A stretch of 64,000 nucleotides of DNA, taken from Cellulomonas fimi. GTDB lineage: Bacteria; Actinomycetota; Actinomycetes; Actinomycetales; Cellulomonadaceae. The notes under the pieces were generated by a model, which was not told the DNA's origin, ran no database searches, and saw nothing but the letters and a program-made list of their open reading frames with translations. The stretch spans positions 2,790,001-2,854,000 of the forward strand of contig NZ_CP110680.1 of NCBI RefSeq assembly GCF_028583725.1, read 5' to 3'. Of the stretch, positions 44,182-56,207 are shown in pieces (position 1 is the first letter of the stretch; every line of letters begins with the position of its first letter). Position numbers and translations under genes: made by a program.

Positions 44182-46851
44182 ATGAGCGACCTGAACCCGA
44201 CCGCCCCCTCGACGACCCCTGGCACCACGGGCACGCGGGCGGTACCGGACAAGGTCTCGCTCGACGGGCTGGAGGACCGCTGGGACGCCGCGTGGACGGC
44301 CCAGGGCCTCTACGCGTTCGACCGCTCGCGGACGCGCGAGGAGATCTACTCGATCGACACCCCGCCCCCGACGGTCTCCGGCTCGCTGCACGTGGGCCAC
44401 GTGTTCTCGTACACGCACACCGACGTCGTCGCGCGCTTCCGCCGCATGCGCGGGCGCGAGGTGTTCTACCCGATGGGCTGGGACGACAACGGCCTGCCGA
44501 CCGAGCGCCGCGTGCAGAACTACTTCGGCGTGCGCTGCGACCCGTCGCTCCCCTACGTCGAGGGCTTCGTGCCGCCGCACGAGGGGACCGACGGCAAGCC
44601 CGTCAAGCCCGCGGACCAGGTGCCCGTGAGCCGCCGCAACTTCGTCGAGCTGTGCGAGCGCCTGACGGCCGACGACGAGCGCCAGTTCGAGGCGCTCTGG
44701 CGTCACCTGGGCCTCTCGGTCGACTGGTCGATGACCTACCAGACGGTGTCCGCGGAGGCCCGCGCGGTCGCGCAGCAGGCGTTCCTGCGCAACCTCGCGC
44801 GCGGCGAGGCGTACCAGGCCGAGGCCCCGGGCCTGTGGGACGTGACGTTCCAGACGGCGGTCGCGCAGGCCGAGCTCGAGGCCCGCGACTACCCGGGCGC
44901 GTTCCACCGCGTGGCCTTCCACCGTGCTGGTGCGGCTGACGCCGCCGAGCCCGTCTACATCGAGACCACGCGCCCGGAGCTGCTGCCCGCGTGCGTCGCG
45001 CTCATCGCGCACCCCGACGACGAGCGCTACCAGCACCTGTTCGGCACGACGGTGACGTCGCCGCTCTTCGGCGTCGAGCTGCCCGTCCTCGCGCACCCCG
45101 CCGCCGAGCCCGACAAGGGCGCGGGCATCGCGATGTGCTGCACGTTCGGCGACCTGACCGACGTGCAGTGGTGGCGCGAGCTCCAGCTCCCCACGCGCTC
45201 CGTCGTGGGCCGCGACGGCCGGATCGTCCGGGAGACACCGGAGTGGCTGACGACCGCCGAGGGCCGCGCCGCGTTCGACGAGCTCGCGGGCAAGACGACG
45301 TTCTCCGCGCGGGAGGCCGTCGTCAACGGGCTGCGCGCGTCGGGCGACCTCGACGGCGAGCCGCAGGCGACGCAGCGCAAGGCGAACTTCTACGAGAAGG
45401 GCGACAAGCCCCTCGAGATCGTCACGAGCCGCCAGTGGTACATCCGCAACGGCGGCCGCGACGCCGACCTGCGCGAGGGCCTCCTCGCGCGCGGTGCCGA
45501 GCTCGACTTCCACCCGGACTTCATGCGCGTGCGCTACGAGAACTGGGTCGGCGGCCTCAACGGCGACTGGCTCATCTCGCGGCAGCGGTTCTTCGGCGTC
45601 CCGTTCCCGGTCTGGTACCGGCTCGACGAGAACGGCGATCCCGACTACGACGCGCCGCTGCTGCCGTCCGAGGACCAGCTCCCGATCGACCCGTCGTCCG
45701 ACGTGCCCGCGGGCTACACGGCCGACCAGCGCGGCGTGCCGGGCGGCTTCGTCGGCGACCCGGACGTGATGGACACCTGGGCCACGAGCTCGCTGACCCC
45801 GCAGATCGTCGGCGGCTGGCGCACCGACCCCGACCTGTTCGCGCGCGTCTTCCCGATGGACCTGCGCCCGCAGGGCCAGGACATCATCCGGACCTGGCTG
45901 TTCTCGACGGTGGTCCGCTCGCACCTGGAGCACGGCACGCTGCCGTGGACGGACGCGGCGATCAGCGGCTGGATCCTGGACCCCGACCGCAAGAAGATGT
46001 CGAAGTCCAAGGGCAACGTCGTGACGCCCATGGGCCTGCTGGAGGAGCACGGCTCCGACGCCGTCCGGTACTGGGCGGCGTCCGCGCGGCTCGGCACCGA
46101 CGCGGCGTTCGAGGTGGGCCAGATGAAGATCGGGCGCCGGCTCGCCATCAAGATCCTCAACGCGTCGAAGTTCGCGCTGTCGTTCGGCACCGCGGAGCTC
46201 GACCCGGCGCTGGTGACCGTGACGCTCGACCGCGCGATGCTGGCCGGCCTGGCGGACGTCGTCGAGAAGGCGACGGAGGCGCTCGAGTCGTACGACCACA
46301 CGCGCGCGCTGGAGCTCTCGGAGACGTTCTTCTGGACGTTCTGCGACGACTACCTCGAGCTCGTGAAGGACCGCGCGTACGGCGCGGGCGCCGAGCAGGT
46401 GTCGGCCGAGACCGCGTCCGCCCGGGCGGCGCTCGGCATCGCGCTCGACACGATGCTGCGCCTGTTCGCACCGGTCCTGCCGTTCGCGACCGAGGAGGTC
46501 TGGTCGTGGTGGCGCGAGGGCTCCGTGCACCGCGCGCCGTGGCCGGACGCCGCGCCGCTGCGCTCGGCCGCGGGCGACGCCGACCCGGGCGTGGTCGCCG
46601 CCGCCGGCGCCGCGCTCGCCGCGCTGCGCAAGGTGAAGTCCGAGGCCAAGGTGTCGATGCGCACCGAGATCACCGCGGTCACGCTCGCGGTCCCGGCGGC
46701 GCTCCGCGCCGGCGTCGACGTCGCGTTGGACGACGTGCGGGCCGCGGGCCGTGCGGTCGGCGCGCTCGACGTCGTCGAGCAGGACGGTGAGCAGGTCGTC
46801 GCGCGCGACGCCGTGCTCGCCGACCCCCAGCCCAAGGCCGCGCAGGTCTGA
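44182..46851 (+). CDS. valS: Valyl-tRNA synthetase
   Basis: Charges tRNA-Val. 889 residues, class I: LHVGH at 69-73 (HIGH), KMSKS at 605-609, editing-domain segment YIETTRPELLPACVALIAHPDD, and C-terminal anticodon and coiled-coil regions. ATG at 44182 with GGGAGG 10 bases upstream; an in-frame GTG at 44176 is too close to the ribosome site. A Thr/Pro-rich N-terminal stretch of about 20 residues precedes the catalytic domain. The acyl-CoA ligase gene follows after 48 bases. No T-box is visible upstream, in contrast to ileS. Confidence 0.98.
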   Translation: MSDLNPTAPSTTPGTTGTRAVPDKVSLDGLEDRWDAAWTAQGLYAFDRSRTREEIYSIDTPPPTVSGSLHVGHVFSYTHTDVVARFRRMRGREVFYPMGWDDNGLPTERRVQNYFGVRCDPSLPYVEGFVPPHEGTDGKPVKPADQVPVSRRNFVELCERLTADDERQFEALWRHLGLSVDWSMTYQTVSAEARAVAQQAFLRNLARGEAYQAEAPGLWDVTFQTAVAQAELEARDYPGAFHRVAFHRAGAADAAEPVYIETTRPELLPACVALIAHPDDERYQHLFGTTVTSPLFGVELPVLAHPAAEPDKGAGIAMCCTFGDLTDVQWWRELQLPTRSVVGRDGRIVRETPEWLTTAEGRAAFDELAGKTTFSAREAVVNGLRASGDLDGEPQATQRKANFYEKGDKPLEIVTSRQWYIRNGGRDADLREGLLARGAELDFHPDFMRVRYENWVGGLNGDWLISRQRFFGVPFPVWYRLDENGDPDYDAPLLPSEDQLPIDPSSDVPAGYTADQRGVPGGFVGDPDVMDTWATSSLTPQIVGGWRTDPDLFARVFPMDLRPQGQDIIRTWLFSTVVRSHLEHGTLPWTDAAISGWILDPDRKKMSKSKGNVVTPMGLLEEHGSDAVRYWAASARLGTDAAFEVGQMKIGRRLAIKILNASKFALSFGTAELDPALVTVTLDRAMLAGLADVVEKATEALESYDHTRALELSETFFWTFCDDYLELVKDRAYGAGAEQVSAETASARAALGIALDTMLRLFAPVLPFATEEVWSWWREGSVHRAPWPDAAPLRSAAGDADPGVVAAAGAALAALRKVKSEAKVSMRTEITAVTLAVPAALRAGVDVALDDVRAAGRAVGALDVVEQDGEQVVARDAVLADPQPKAAQV

Positions 46852-46899
46852 CCCGCTCGACCACCACCGCGACCAGCGACCACCGACAGGAGCGCCGAC

Positions 46900-48717
46900 G
46901 TGCGCGAGTTCTCCTCCCCCAGCCCGGTCGACCTCGACCCGCGCGCCAACATCCCGGGCCTGCTCGCGCAGCGGCTCGCCCGGGACCCGGACGGCGTGCT
47001 CATCGAGCGGTCCACGGGCCTGGGCGGCACATGGGCGCCCGTGACGGTCCGGGCGTTCGCGGCCGAGGTGCGGGCCGTCGCCAAGGGTCTCGTCGCGCGC
47101 GGGCTCGAGCCCGGCGACCGCGTCGCGCTCATGTCACGGACCCGCTACGAGTGGACGCTGCTCGACTTCGCGATCTGGGCCGCGGGCGGCGTCGGCGTCC
47201 CCGTCTACGAGACGTCGTCACCCGAGCAGGTGCGGTGGATCGCCGCCGACACCGGCGCGCGCATCGCGCTCGTCGAGACCGCGGCGCACGCGAGCGTCGT
47301 GGGGCAGGTCCGCGACGACCTGCCGGGGCTCGCGCACGTGCTCGTCATCGACGAGGGCGCGGTCGACGGGCTCGTCGCCGAGGGCGCCGACGTGCCGGAC
47401 GCGGAGATCGAGCGCCGCTCCACGCTGGCCGGTGCGGACGACCTCGCCACGGTCATCTACACGTCGGGCACGACCGGCCGCCCCAAGGGCGTCGAGCTGA
47501 CGCACGGCAACTTCGTCGCCCACACGCTCAACGGCGCATCGGGGCTCGCCGAGGTCTGCGCGCAGCCGCACTCCCGCACGCTGCTGTTCATGCCGCTCGC
47601 GCACGTCTTCGCGCGGTACATCGAGGTGCTGTGCATCCCGTCGGGCGCGGTGCTCGGCCACACGCCCGACACGCGCAACCTGCTGCCCGACCTCGCCGCG
47701 TTCCAGCCGACGTTCGTGCTGGCCGTGCCCCGCGTGTTCGAGAAGGTCTACAACTCGGCGGAGCAGAAGGCCGGCGGCGGCACGAAGCTCCGCCTGTTCC
47801 GCTGGGCCGCGAAGGTCGCGATCACGTACTCGCGCGCGCTCGACACCCCGGCCGGGCCGTCCGCGGCCCTGAAGGCCCAGCACCGCCTCGCGGGCTCCCT
47901 GGTGCACACCAAGCTGCGCGCCGCGCTCGGCGGCAGGGCGGAGTGGGCGATCTCCGGGGGCGCGCCCCTCGGCGAGCGGCTCGGGCACTTCTACCGCGGG
48001 ATCGGCGTGCGCGTGCTCGAGGGCTACGGGCTGACGGAGACGACCGCGCCGACCACCGTGAACCGCCCGGGACTGACGAAGGTCGGCTCGGTCGGGCCCG
48101 CGTTCCCCGGCACGTCGGTGCGCGTCGACGACGAGGGCGGCATCTGGATCTCCGGCCCGCACGTATTCCGCGGCTATCGGCACAACGCCGATGCCACCGC
48201 GGAGGCGCTGGTCGACGGCTGGTTCCGCACCGGTGACCTGGGCACGCTCGACGACGACGGCTACCTGCGCATCACGGGCCGCACCAAGGAGATCATCGTG
48301 ACCGCGGGCGGCAAGAACGTCGCCCCCGCCGTCCTCGAGGACCGGCTGCGCGGCCACCCGATCGTCAGCCAGGTCGTCGTCGTCGGCGACCAGCGCCCGT
48401 TCATCGGCGCGCTCGTGACGCTCGACCCCGAGATGCTGCCGGGCTGGCTCTCGAACCACGGCCTGCCGCCCATGGACACCGTCACCGCCGGCTCGGACCC
48501 CCGCGTGCTCGAGGCGCTGGACCGGGCCGTCGAGCGCGCCAACGAGGCCGTGTCGCGCGCGGAGTCGATCCGCAAGATCCGCGTCCTGCCGACGGACCTG
48601 ACCGAGGCGAACGGCTACCTGACGCCGTCGCTCAAGGTGAAGCGCGCGCTCGTGCTCAAGGACTTCGCCGCGGACATCGACGCGCTGTACGTCGACACGC
48701 GCGAGCACGGCGCCTGA
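46900..48717 (+). CDS. Long-chain fatty acid-CoA ligase (FadD15-like AMP-binding enzyme)
   Basis: ANL-superfamily adenylating enzyme activating fatty acids to acyl-CoA, 605 residues. P-loop-like motif YTSGTTGRPKG at 187-197, AISGGAPLG, GYGLTETT, GWFRTGDLG, and the A10 lysine region near PSLKVKR. GTG at 46900 with GACAGGAG upstream, 48 bases after valS, likely co-transcribed. The sequence type matches eukaryote-like long-chain synthetases common in actinobacteria. Confidence 0.94.
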   Translation: MREFSSPSPVDLDPRANIPGLLAQRLARDPDGVLIERSTGLGGTWAPVTVRAFAAEVRAVAKGLVARGLEPGDRVALMSRTRYEWTLLDFAIWAAGGVGVPVYETSSPEQVRWIAADTGARIALVETAAHASVVGQVRDDLPGLAHVLVIDEGAVDGLVAEGADVPDAEIERRSTLAGADDLATVIYTSGTTGRPKGVELTHGNFVAHTLNGASGLAEVCAQPHSRTLLFMPLAHVFARYIEVLCIPSGAVLGHTPDTRNLLPDLAAFQPTFVLAVPRVFEKVYNSAEQKAGGGTKLRLFRWAAKVAITYSRALDTPAGPSAALKAQHRLAGSLVHTKLRAALGGRAEWAISGGAPLGERLGHFYRGIGVRVLEGYGLTETTAPTTVNRPGLTKVGSVGPAFPGTSVRVDDEGGIWISGPHVFRGYRHNADATAEALVDGWFRTGDLGTLDDDGYLRITGRTKEIIVTAGGKNVAPAVLEDRLRGHPIVSQVVVVGDQRPFIGALVTLDPEMLPGWLSNHGLPPMDTVTAGSDPRVLEALDRAVERANEAVSRAESIRKIRVLPTDLTEANGYLTPSLKVKRALVLKDFAADIDALYVDTREHGA

Positions 48718-48732
48718 GAGCCTCGACCGCCG

Positions 48733-48753
48733 CGACGCGACGGCGTCGCGTCG
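48733..48753. terminator. Short hairpin between convergent genes
   Basis: Perfect 9-bp stem CGACGCGAC/GTCGCGTCG with a 3-base loop, in the 36-bp gap between the acyl-CoA ligase gene and the baeRF-type gene; likely stops both. Confidence 0.55.
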
Positions 48754-49953
48754 TCAGACCACGTTGCGGAGCCTGCGCTGGTCCGCCGACTGCGTGGGCA
48801 CGGACTCGCTCGGCGTCGACCCGTCCGACCACCGGAGCACCGCACCGATCCCGTCGACGAGCTCCGCGCTGCCGTCCTCCGCGAACGTGACGCCCGCGTC
48901 CTGACCGAGCGCGGCCCGCAGGAGCGCGACGCCGGCGGGGAGCTTGCGACGTGCGTCCGCGGCCACCCCGAGCGCGTCGAGGTCGCCGCTGCTCGTGCCG
49001 AGCTGCAGCGGCTCGGGGCCGACCCACAGCTCCTTGTCGGCGAGCCCGCCGGACAGCGTCGACTCGTGCAGGACGAGCTCGTCCACCTGCCCACGACGCA
49101 GCACCTCGATGACGTCGACCAGCGCGGTCACGGCCCCGCCGCCCCGACCCTGTCCCTCGCGGAACCGCGACAGCACGGCCTCGCGACGCCGGTTGCGGAA
49201 CGAGTCGAGCGCGTCCGCGACCTTCGCCGCGAAGGCGTCGCGCTTCACGCCCTCACCGCGCGCCCCGCCGGGCACCTCGACGAGCACCGACCGCACGTGC
49301 TGGTCCACCTCGTCCCGCACGAGCGCCACGGCGCGCACGTCGCCCGTGAGGACGACGAGGTCGGGCGACCGCTCCGCCACGCGCCGCGCGAGCACCGCCG
49401 CGACCGCCTCCGCGTTGCGCTCCCAGGAGTCCTCGGCACGCGTCTGCGTCCGTCGCGACAGCGCACCGTCCTTCACCTTGTGCACGTCGTCGTGCCCGCC
49501 CTCGACGTGCTCGACCTCGTCGGCGTCACCGGTGCGGGCGCTCTCGCCGGTGTGCCAGGTGAGGTCCGCGCCGTTGCGGTCGACCTCGACGAGCACGTGA
49601 TGCACGACCTCTTCGGCCGCCCGGACGGCGGGGAGCAGGGCGGGGGCCGGGCCGAACACGGCGCTGGCCTGAGCCGGAGGCTCGGAGAGCACGCGGTCGA
49701 CGCGCACGCCCTCCGCGTCGGCGACGATGACACGCCCGTGCGGGCCCTTCACGCCGGTCGGCACGGCGAACCGCTCGCCGATCTCGTCCAGCACGGCCGC
49801 GGGAGCACCCTCGCGCTCGAGCGTCCGGCGGACGGCCTTCCAGCGGTCGGCCGCCTCGGCCTCCCCCGCGACGTCGGCGCGCGTCACGTCCAGGTAGACG
49901 GTCGTGAACGGCTCCGGGCGCCCGAGGAGGGGCTTCAGCCAGTGCAGGTCCAT
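48754..49953 (-). CDS. Rv2629-like baeRF-domain protein (release-factor fold)
   Basis: 399 residues, related to Mycobacterium tuberculosis Rv2629 and to bacterial eRF1-like (baeRF/Vms1-type) proteins. N-terminal MDLHWLKPLLGRPEPFTTVYLDV is the family start; the middle holds a SerH/L7Ae-like region LVVLTGDVRAVALVRDEVDQHV and a C-terminal segment VTALVDVIEVLRRGQVDELVLHE typical of the eRF1 domain 3. Members may act on stalled ribosomes or peptidyl-tRNA; the bacterial role is not settled. ATG at 49953. The 138-bp gap to the chorismate mutase gene is unremarkable. Confidence 0.82.
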   Translation of the reverse strand: MDLHWLKPLLGRPEPFTTVYLDVTRADVAGEAEAADRWKAVRRTLEREGAPAAVLDEIGERFAVPTGVKGPHGRVIVADAEGVRVDRVLSEPPAQASAVFGPAPALLPAVRAAEEVVHHVLVEVDRNGADLTWHTGESARTGDADEVEHVEGGHDDVHKVKDGALSRRTQTRAEDSWERNAEAVAAVLARRVAERSPDLVVLTGDVRAVALVRDEVDQHVRSVLVEVPGGARGEGVKRDAFAAKVADALDSFRNRRREAVLSRFREGQGRGGGAVTALVDVIEVLRRGQVDELVLHESTLSGGLADKELWVGPEPLQLGTSSGDLDALGVAADARRKLPAGVALLRAALGQDAGVTFAEDGSAELVDGIGAVLRWSDGSTPSESVPTQSADQRRLRNVV

Positions 49954-50091
49954 GCAGCACCTCGTGAGTGGGTCGGCGGTCCCCGGCGACCGCGGGCGCA
50001 GCGGACCCGCGCGTCGTGCCGGGGCTGACGTTCCTACCCTCGTCCGGATGCGCGCGCAGCGCCACCCCGGACGACCCGCGGGCGGCGCGCG

Positions 50092-50418
50092 TCAGGCCTG
50101 CTGCGCGCGCTCGGCGGCGTGGTCCTGGGCGATCGCCTCGTGGTGGCGGATGACCTCCTCGACGATGAACGCGAGGAACTTCTCGGCGAACACCGGGTCG
50201 AGGTCGGCCTGGTGCGCGAGGTCCCGCAGGCGGGCGACCTGCTGCTCCTCGCGGCCCGGGTCCGACGGCGGCAGCCCGCGCTCGGCCTTGAGCACCCCGA
50301 CCTGCTGCGTCGCCTTGAACCGCTCGGCGAGCAGGTAGACGAGCGCCGCGTCGATGTTGTCGATGCTGTGGCGCAGCCGCGCCAGCTCGGTCGGGATCGG
50401 TGCCGGCAGGTCGCTCAC
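50092..50418 (-). CDS. AroQ-class chorismate mutase
   Basis: Converts chorismate to prephenate for Phe/Tyr synthesis. 108 residues, all-helical AroQ fold: first helix LARLRHSIDNIDAALVYLLAERF with the conserved Arg and Asp, KATQQVGVLKAE with active-site Lys, and a C-terminal helix FLAFIVEEVIRHHEAIAQ. Small monofunctional form, as in actinobacteria where it may pair with DAHP synthase. GTG at 50418; TAGGAT ends 7 bases upstream and no ribosome site is seen, so the transcript is probably leaderless. Confidence 0.93.
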   Translation of the reverse strand: MSDLPAPIPTELARLRHSIDNIDAALVYLLAERFKATQQVGVLKAERGLPPSDPGREEQQVARLRDLAHQADLDPVFAEKFLAFIVEEVIRHHEAIAQDHAAERAQQA

Positions 50419-50425
50419 GGTCGCG

Positions 50426-50431
50426 ATCCTA
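50426..50431 (-). promoter_or_regulatory. -10 element of a leaderless promoter for chorismate mutase
   Basis: TAGGAT on the minus strand, 7 bases before the GTG at 50418. Confidence 0.4.
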
Positions 50432-50487
50432 GGCGCACGGTCCCGGTCGGCGCCGGGCGGTCCGCGGTGACCAGCACCTGGGACGAC

Positions 50488-50518
50488 TTGCGGCTTTCGT
50501 CCGTTTCGCCGCTACCGT
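50488..50518 (+). promoter_or_regulatory. Probable promoter before the orphan binding-protein gene
   Basis: TTGCGG (50488-50493) and TACCGT (50513-50518), 19 bp apart. It opens a leader of about 270 bases (to 50792) that has no convincing gene. The leader contains a direct repeat of GACGTCAC (50662-50669 and 50671-50678) and is Cys/Arg-codon rich in one frame from ATG 50543, but I see no known riboswitch. Confidence 0.4.
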
Positions 50519-50792
50519 CGCGCGACCGACCGGTGCAGGGGGATGCGATGGGTGGGGCGGCGATGCCGCGCGCGCGAGCGGTGCTCGTGGTGCGCGGAGC
50601 AGTGGTCGGAGCGGGCGCTGGGCGCGCCGCTCCGGCGACGCCCCGCCGACCCGTCGCGGGCGACGTCACGGACGTCACAGCCGGCACGGCACTCCCCCGC
50701 CCGGCGCGGTCGACCCGTCGCCCGCCGCCGTGGCGCTCCTGCGCGCGGCCCCGCCGCCGGCCCGTCCGGCCCACCGCACGAAGGAGCACGTC

Positions 50793-51800
50793 GTGAGCCG
50801 ACGTCGACCCGTCCTCGCCGCCACCGCCCTCGCCGCCGCCACCCTGCTGGCCGCGTGCGCCGCCGACGACGGCGCAGCGGCCGGCGCCGCGGGCTCCGCG
50901 GCCGACACCTCAGCGGCCGTCCGCGTCGCCGACGTGTCGAGCGCGAACCACCTCACGCTCGGCCGCACGTCCGGGCTCGTCGACGACGCGCTCGACGAGG
51001 CAGGCCTGGCGGCGGAGTGGTTCGGCCCGTACACCGTCCCGACCGTCGCCTACGACGCGCTGCTGACCGACCGGGCCGACGTGACGACGACCGACGCGTC
51101 GCAGCTGCTGTCGTGGGCGGCCGAGGACCGTGACGTCGTCGCGTTCGCGCTGGAGACGACGTCGGGTGACGACCAAGGCGTGGTCGTCGGCGCGAACGTC
51201 CCGGTCTCCGGCGTGGCGGACCTGCGCGGCCTGACGGTCGCGGTCGGGCCGACGCCCGGGGGCGTCGGCGACTACGTGCTCGCGAAGGCGCTCGCGACCG
51301 TCGGTCTGACGAGCGACGACGTGCAGCGGGTCTACCTGAGCGAGTCGGACGCGACGGCCGAGTTCGTCGCCGGCACGGTCGACGCGTGGGCGACGGAGGA
51401 CCAGTACTTCGCGACCGCGCAGAGCCTGCCCGGCGCGGTCGTCGTGGCGCGCGGCGACCAGGTCGGGTCGAACGACGCGACGGTGCACGTCGTCTCGCGC
51501 GCCTTCGCGCACGAGCACCCGGAGGTCGTCCGGGCCCTGTACGACGGCCTGGTCGCGCAGGCGGCCGCGGTGCACGAGAAGCCGTCCGCCGTGACCGACC
51601 TGTACTCGCGCGCCGGGGCACCCGGGGACGCGATCAAGGTGATCGGCACCTTCGACGTGCCGGACGTCGCTCCGCTGGACGACGCCGGCGTCGAGCGGCT
51701 GCGGGCGTTCGCGGACGACCTGGTCCGGCTCGGGTTCCTCGGTGTGGAGCCGCACATGGCGCACGTGGCGTACGACGTGACGGCGGGGTCGGGCTCGTGA
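50793..51800 (+). CDS. Orphan ABC solute-binding lipoprotein (nitrate/sulfonate/taurine type)
   Basis: 335 residues; lipobox LLAAC gives a lipidated Cys near residue 22. Mature protein has the NMT1/SsuA-like two-lobe fold: VRVADVSSANHLTLGR at the start, VPTVAYDALLTDRADVTT, and LRGLTVAVGPTPGGVGDYVLAKAL. No permease or ATPase gene is adjacent, so it must work with a transporter elsewhere. GTG at 50793 with AAGGAG 6 bases upstream; an in-frame ATG at 50730 would spoil the lipoprotein signal. The ligand is unknown. Confidence 0.88.
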   Translation: MSRRRPVLAATALAAATLLAACAADDGAAAGAAGSAADTSAAVRVADVSSANHLTLGRTSGLVDDALDEAGLAAEWFGPYTVPTVAYDALLTDRADVTTTDASQLLSWAAEDRDVVAFALETTSGDDQGVVVGANVPVSGVADLRGLTVAVGPTPGGVGDYVLAKALATVGLTSDDVQRVYLSESDATAEFVAGTVDAWATEDQYFATAQSLPGAVVVARGDQVGSNDATVHVVSRAFAHEHPEVVRALYDGLVAQAAAVHEKPSAVTDLYSRAGAPGDAIKVIGTFDVPDVAPLDDAGVERLRAFADDLVRLGFLGVEPHMAHVAYDVTAGSGS

Positions 51801-51879
51801 TCCGGCGGCGCTGACCTGCGCCCGGGCGGAGGTTCGTGCCACGATGCGAAGCACCGGCCACCACGCCTGAGGTGAGGAC

Positions 51880-54597
<2,718 letters not shown>

Positions 54598-54636
54598 CAG
54601 GCCACCGCCCCGGGCCCGTCGTGCGCCCGTGCACGA

Positions 54637-54671
54637 CCGAGCCCCCGGCGGGACGACCGCCGGGGGCTCGG
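54637..54671. terminator. Bidirectional terminator between the P-type ATPase and clpX
   Basis: Perfect 15-bp stem (54637-54651 with 54657-54671) and 5-base loop GACGA, midway between convergent genes. Confidence 0.85.
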
Positions 54672-54693
54672 GTGGACCGTGTCGGGTCGGTGC

Positions 54694-55971
54694 TCAGGCG
54701 CTCTTCTCGCGGGGCGTCCGCTTGTCGCGCGGCTCCTCGCGCGGCACGAGCGTCGGGTTGACGTTCTCCAGCACGACGTCCTGCGTGATGACGACCCGGG
54801 CGACGTCGTCGCGGCTCGGCACCTCGAACATCACCTGCTGGAGGACCTCCTCCATGATGGCCCGCAGGCCGCGCGCACCGGTGCCGCGCATGAGCGCCTG
54901 GTCGGCGATCGCGGCGACCGCGTCGTCCTCGAACTCGAGCTCGACGCCGTCGATCTCGAACATCCGCTGGTACTGCTTGACGAGCGCGTTGCGCGGCTCG
55001 GACAGGATTCGCACGAGCGCGCTCTGGTCGAGCCGCGAGACGGCCGCGACGACCGGGAGACGCCCGATGAACTCGGGGATCAGCCCGTACTTCTGCAGGT
55101 CCTCGGGACGGACCTCGGCGAACAGGTCGCCCTCGTCGTGCGACTCGAGCAGCGGGGCGCCGAAGCCGACGACACGCTTGCGGGCGCGCGCGGCGATGAT
55201 GTCGTCCAGGCCGGAGAACGCGCCCGCCACGATGAACAGGACGTTCGTCGTGTCGATCTGGATGAACTCCTGGTGCGGGTGCTTGCGGCCGCCCTGCGGC
55301 GGGACCGAGGCCGTCGTGCCCTCGATGATCTTCAGCAGCGCCTGCTGCACGCCCTCGCCGGAGACGTCGCGCGTGATCGACGGGTTCTCGCTCTTGCGGG
55401 CGATCTTGTCGATCTCGTCGATGTAGATGATCCCCTGCTCGGCCTTCTTGACGTCGTAGTCGGCGGCCTGGATGAGCTTGAGGAGGATGTTCTCGACGTC
55501 CTCGCCGACGTACCCGGCCTCGGTCAGCGCCGTGGCGTCCGCGATCGCGAACGGCACGTTGAGCATGCGGGCCAGCGTCTGCGCGAGGTACGTCTTGCCG
55601 GTGCCCGTCGGGCCGACCAGCAGGATGTTCGACTTGGCGATCTCGACGTGGTCGTCCGAGCTGCGCCCGAGCTCACCGGCCTGGACGCGCTTGTAGTGGT
55701 TGTACACGGAGACCGACAGCGCCCGCTTCGCGGACTCCTGGCCGATGATGTACTGCTCGAGGAAGTCGAAGATCTCCTTCGGCTTCGGCAGCTCGACCAT
55801 GCCGACCTCGGTGGCCTCGGCGAGCTCTTCCTCGATGATCTCGTTGCACAGCTCGATGCACTCGTCGCAGATGTACACGCCGGGGCCCGCGATGAGCTTC
55901 TTGACCTGCTTCTGGGACTTCCCGCAGAACGAGCACTTGAGGAGATCGGCTCCGTCCCCGATTCGAGCCAC
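54694..55971 (-). CDS. clpX: ATP-dependent Clp protease ATP-binding subunit ClpX
   Basis: AAA+ unfoldase feeding substrates to ClpP. 425 residues: N-terminal zinc domain with Cys13, Cys16, Cys35 and Cys38, Walker A GPTGTGKT near 122-129, Walker [11 protein letters not shown], pore loop GYVG, and C-terminal sensor-2 region GARGLR. GTG at 55971 gives VARIGDG, the family start; GGAGGAAGG is 10 bases upstream, and an upstream ATG would add residues without homology. Separated from clpP2 by 236 bp, which contains a hairpin and presumably its own promoter. Confidence 0.98.
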   Translation of the reverse strand: MARIGDGADLLKCSFCGKSQKQVKKLIAGPGVYICDECIELCNEIIEEELAEATEVGMVELPKPKEIFDFLEQYIIGQESAKRALSVSVYNHYKRVQAGELGRSSDDHVEIAKSNILLVGPTGTGKTYLAQTLARMLNVPFAIADATALTEAGYVGEDVENILLKLIQAADYDVKKAEQGIIYIDEIDKIARKSENPSITRDVSGEGVQQALLKIIEGTTASVPPQGGRKHPHQEFIQIDTTNVLFIVAGAFSGLDDIIAARARKRVVGFGAPLLESHDEGDLFAEVRPEDLQKYGLIPEFIGRLPVVAAVSRLDQSALVRILSEPRNALVKQYQRMFEIDGVELEFEDDAVAAIADQALMRGTGARGLRAIMEEVLQQVMFEVPSRDDVARVVITQDVVLENVNPTLVPREEPRDKRTPREKSA

Positions 55972-56163
55972 GCGTGTCCCCTTCCTCCGTGTCCGCCCTC
56001 CGCCCGTCGGGCGGTGCGTCGTCCCCGTCGCACCCGCGGGTGCGACGTCCTCCCATTGCACACCACCGGGGGCCCGATGTCAGCCGAACCCCGCCGTGGC
56101 GCGCGGCGTGTCCCTCGGACGGTCGTCCGGAATGTCGGACCGTCGGGACCTGCGTCCCGCGCC

Positions 56164-56200
56164 CGGACGCCGCCGGACCGGGTGGTCGCGGCGGCGTCCG
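56164..56200 (-). terminator. Hairpin downstream of clpP2
   Basis: Perfect 10-bp stem CGGACGCCGC (56164-56173) with GCGGCGTCCG (56191-56200), 17-base loop, starting 8 bases after the clpP2 stop. Likely terminator or attenuator between clpP1P2 and clpX. Confidence 0.6.
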
Positions 56201-56207
56201 TGAGGCG

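Noticed and set aside
50520..50792. Guanidine, SAM or TPP riboswitch in the leader of the orphan binding protein
   Set aside because: None of the conserved core sequences of these classes could be found by eye.
50543..50792. Small leader peptide gene starting at ATG 50543 or 50549
   Set aside because: Ribosome site is too close to the ATG, the frame runs into the next gene and the composition is non-coding-like.
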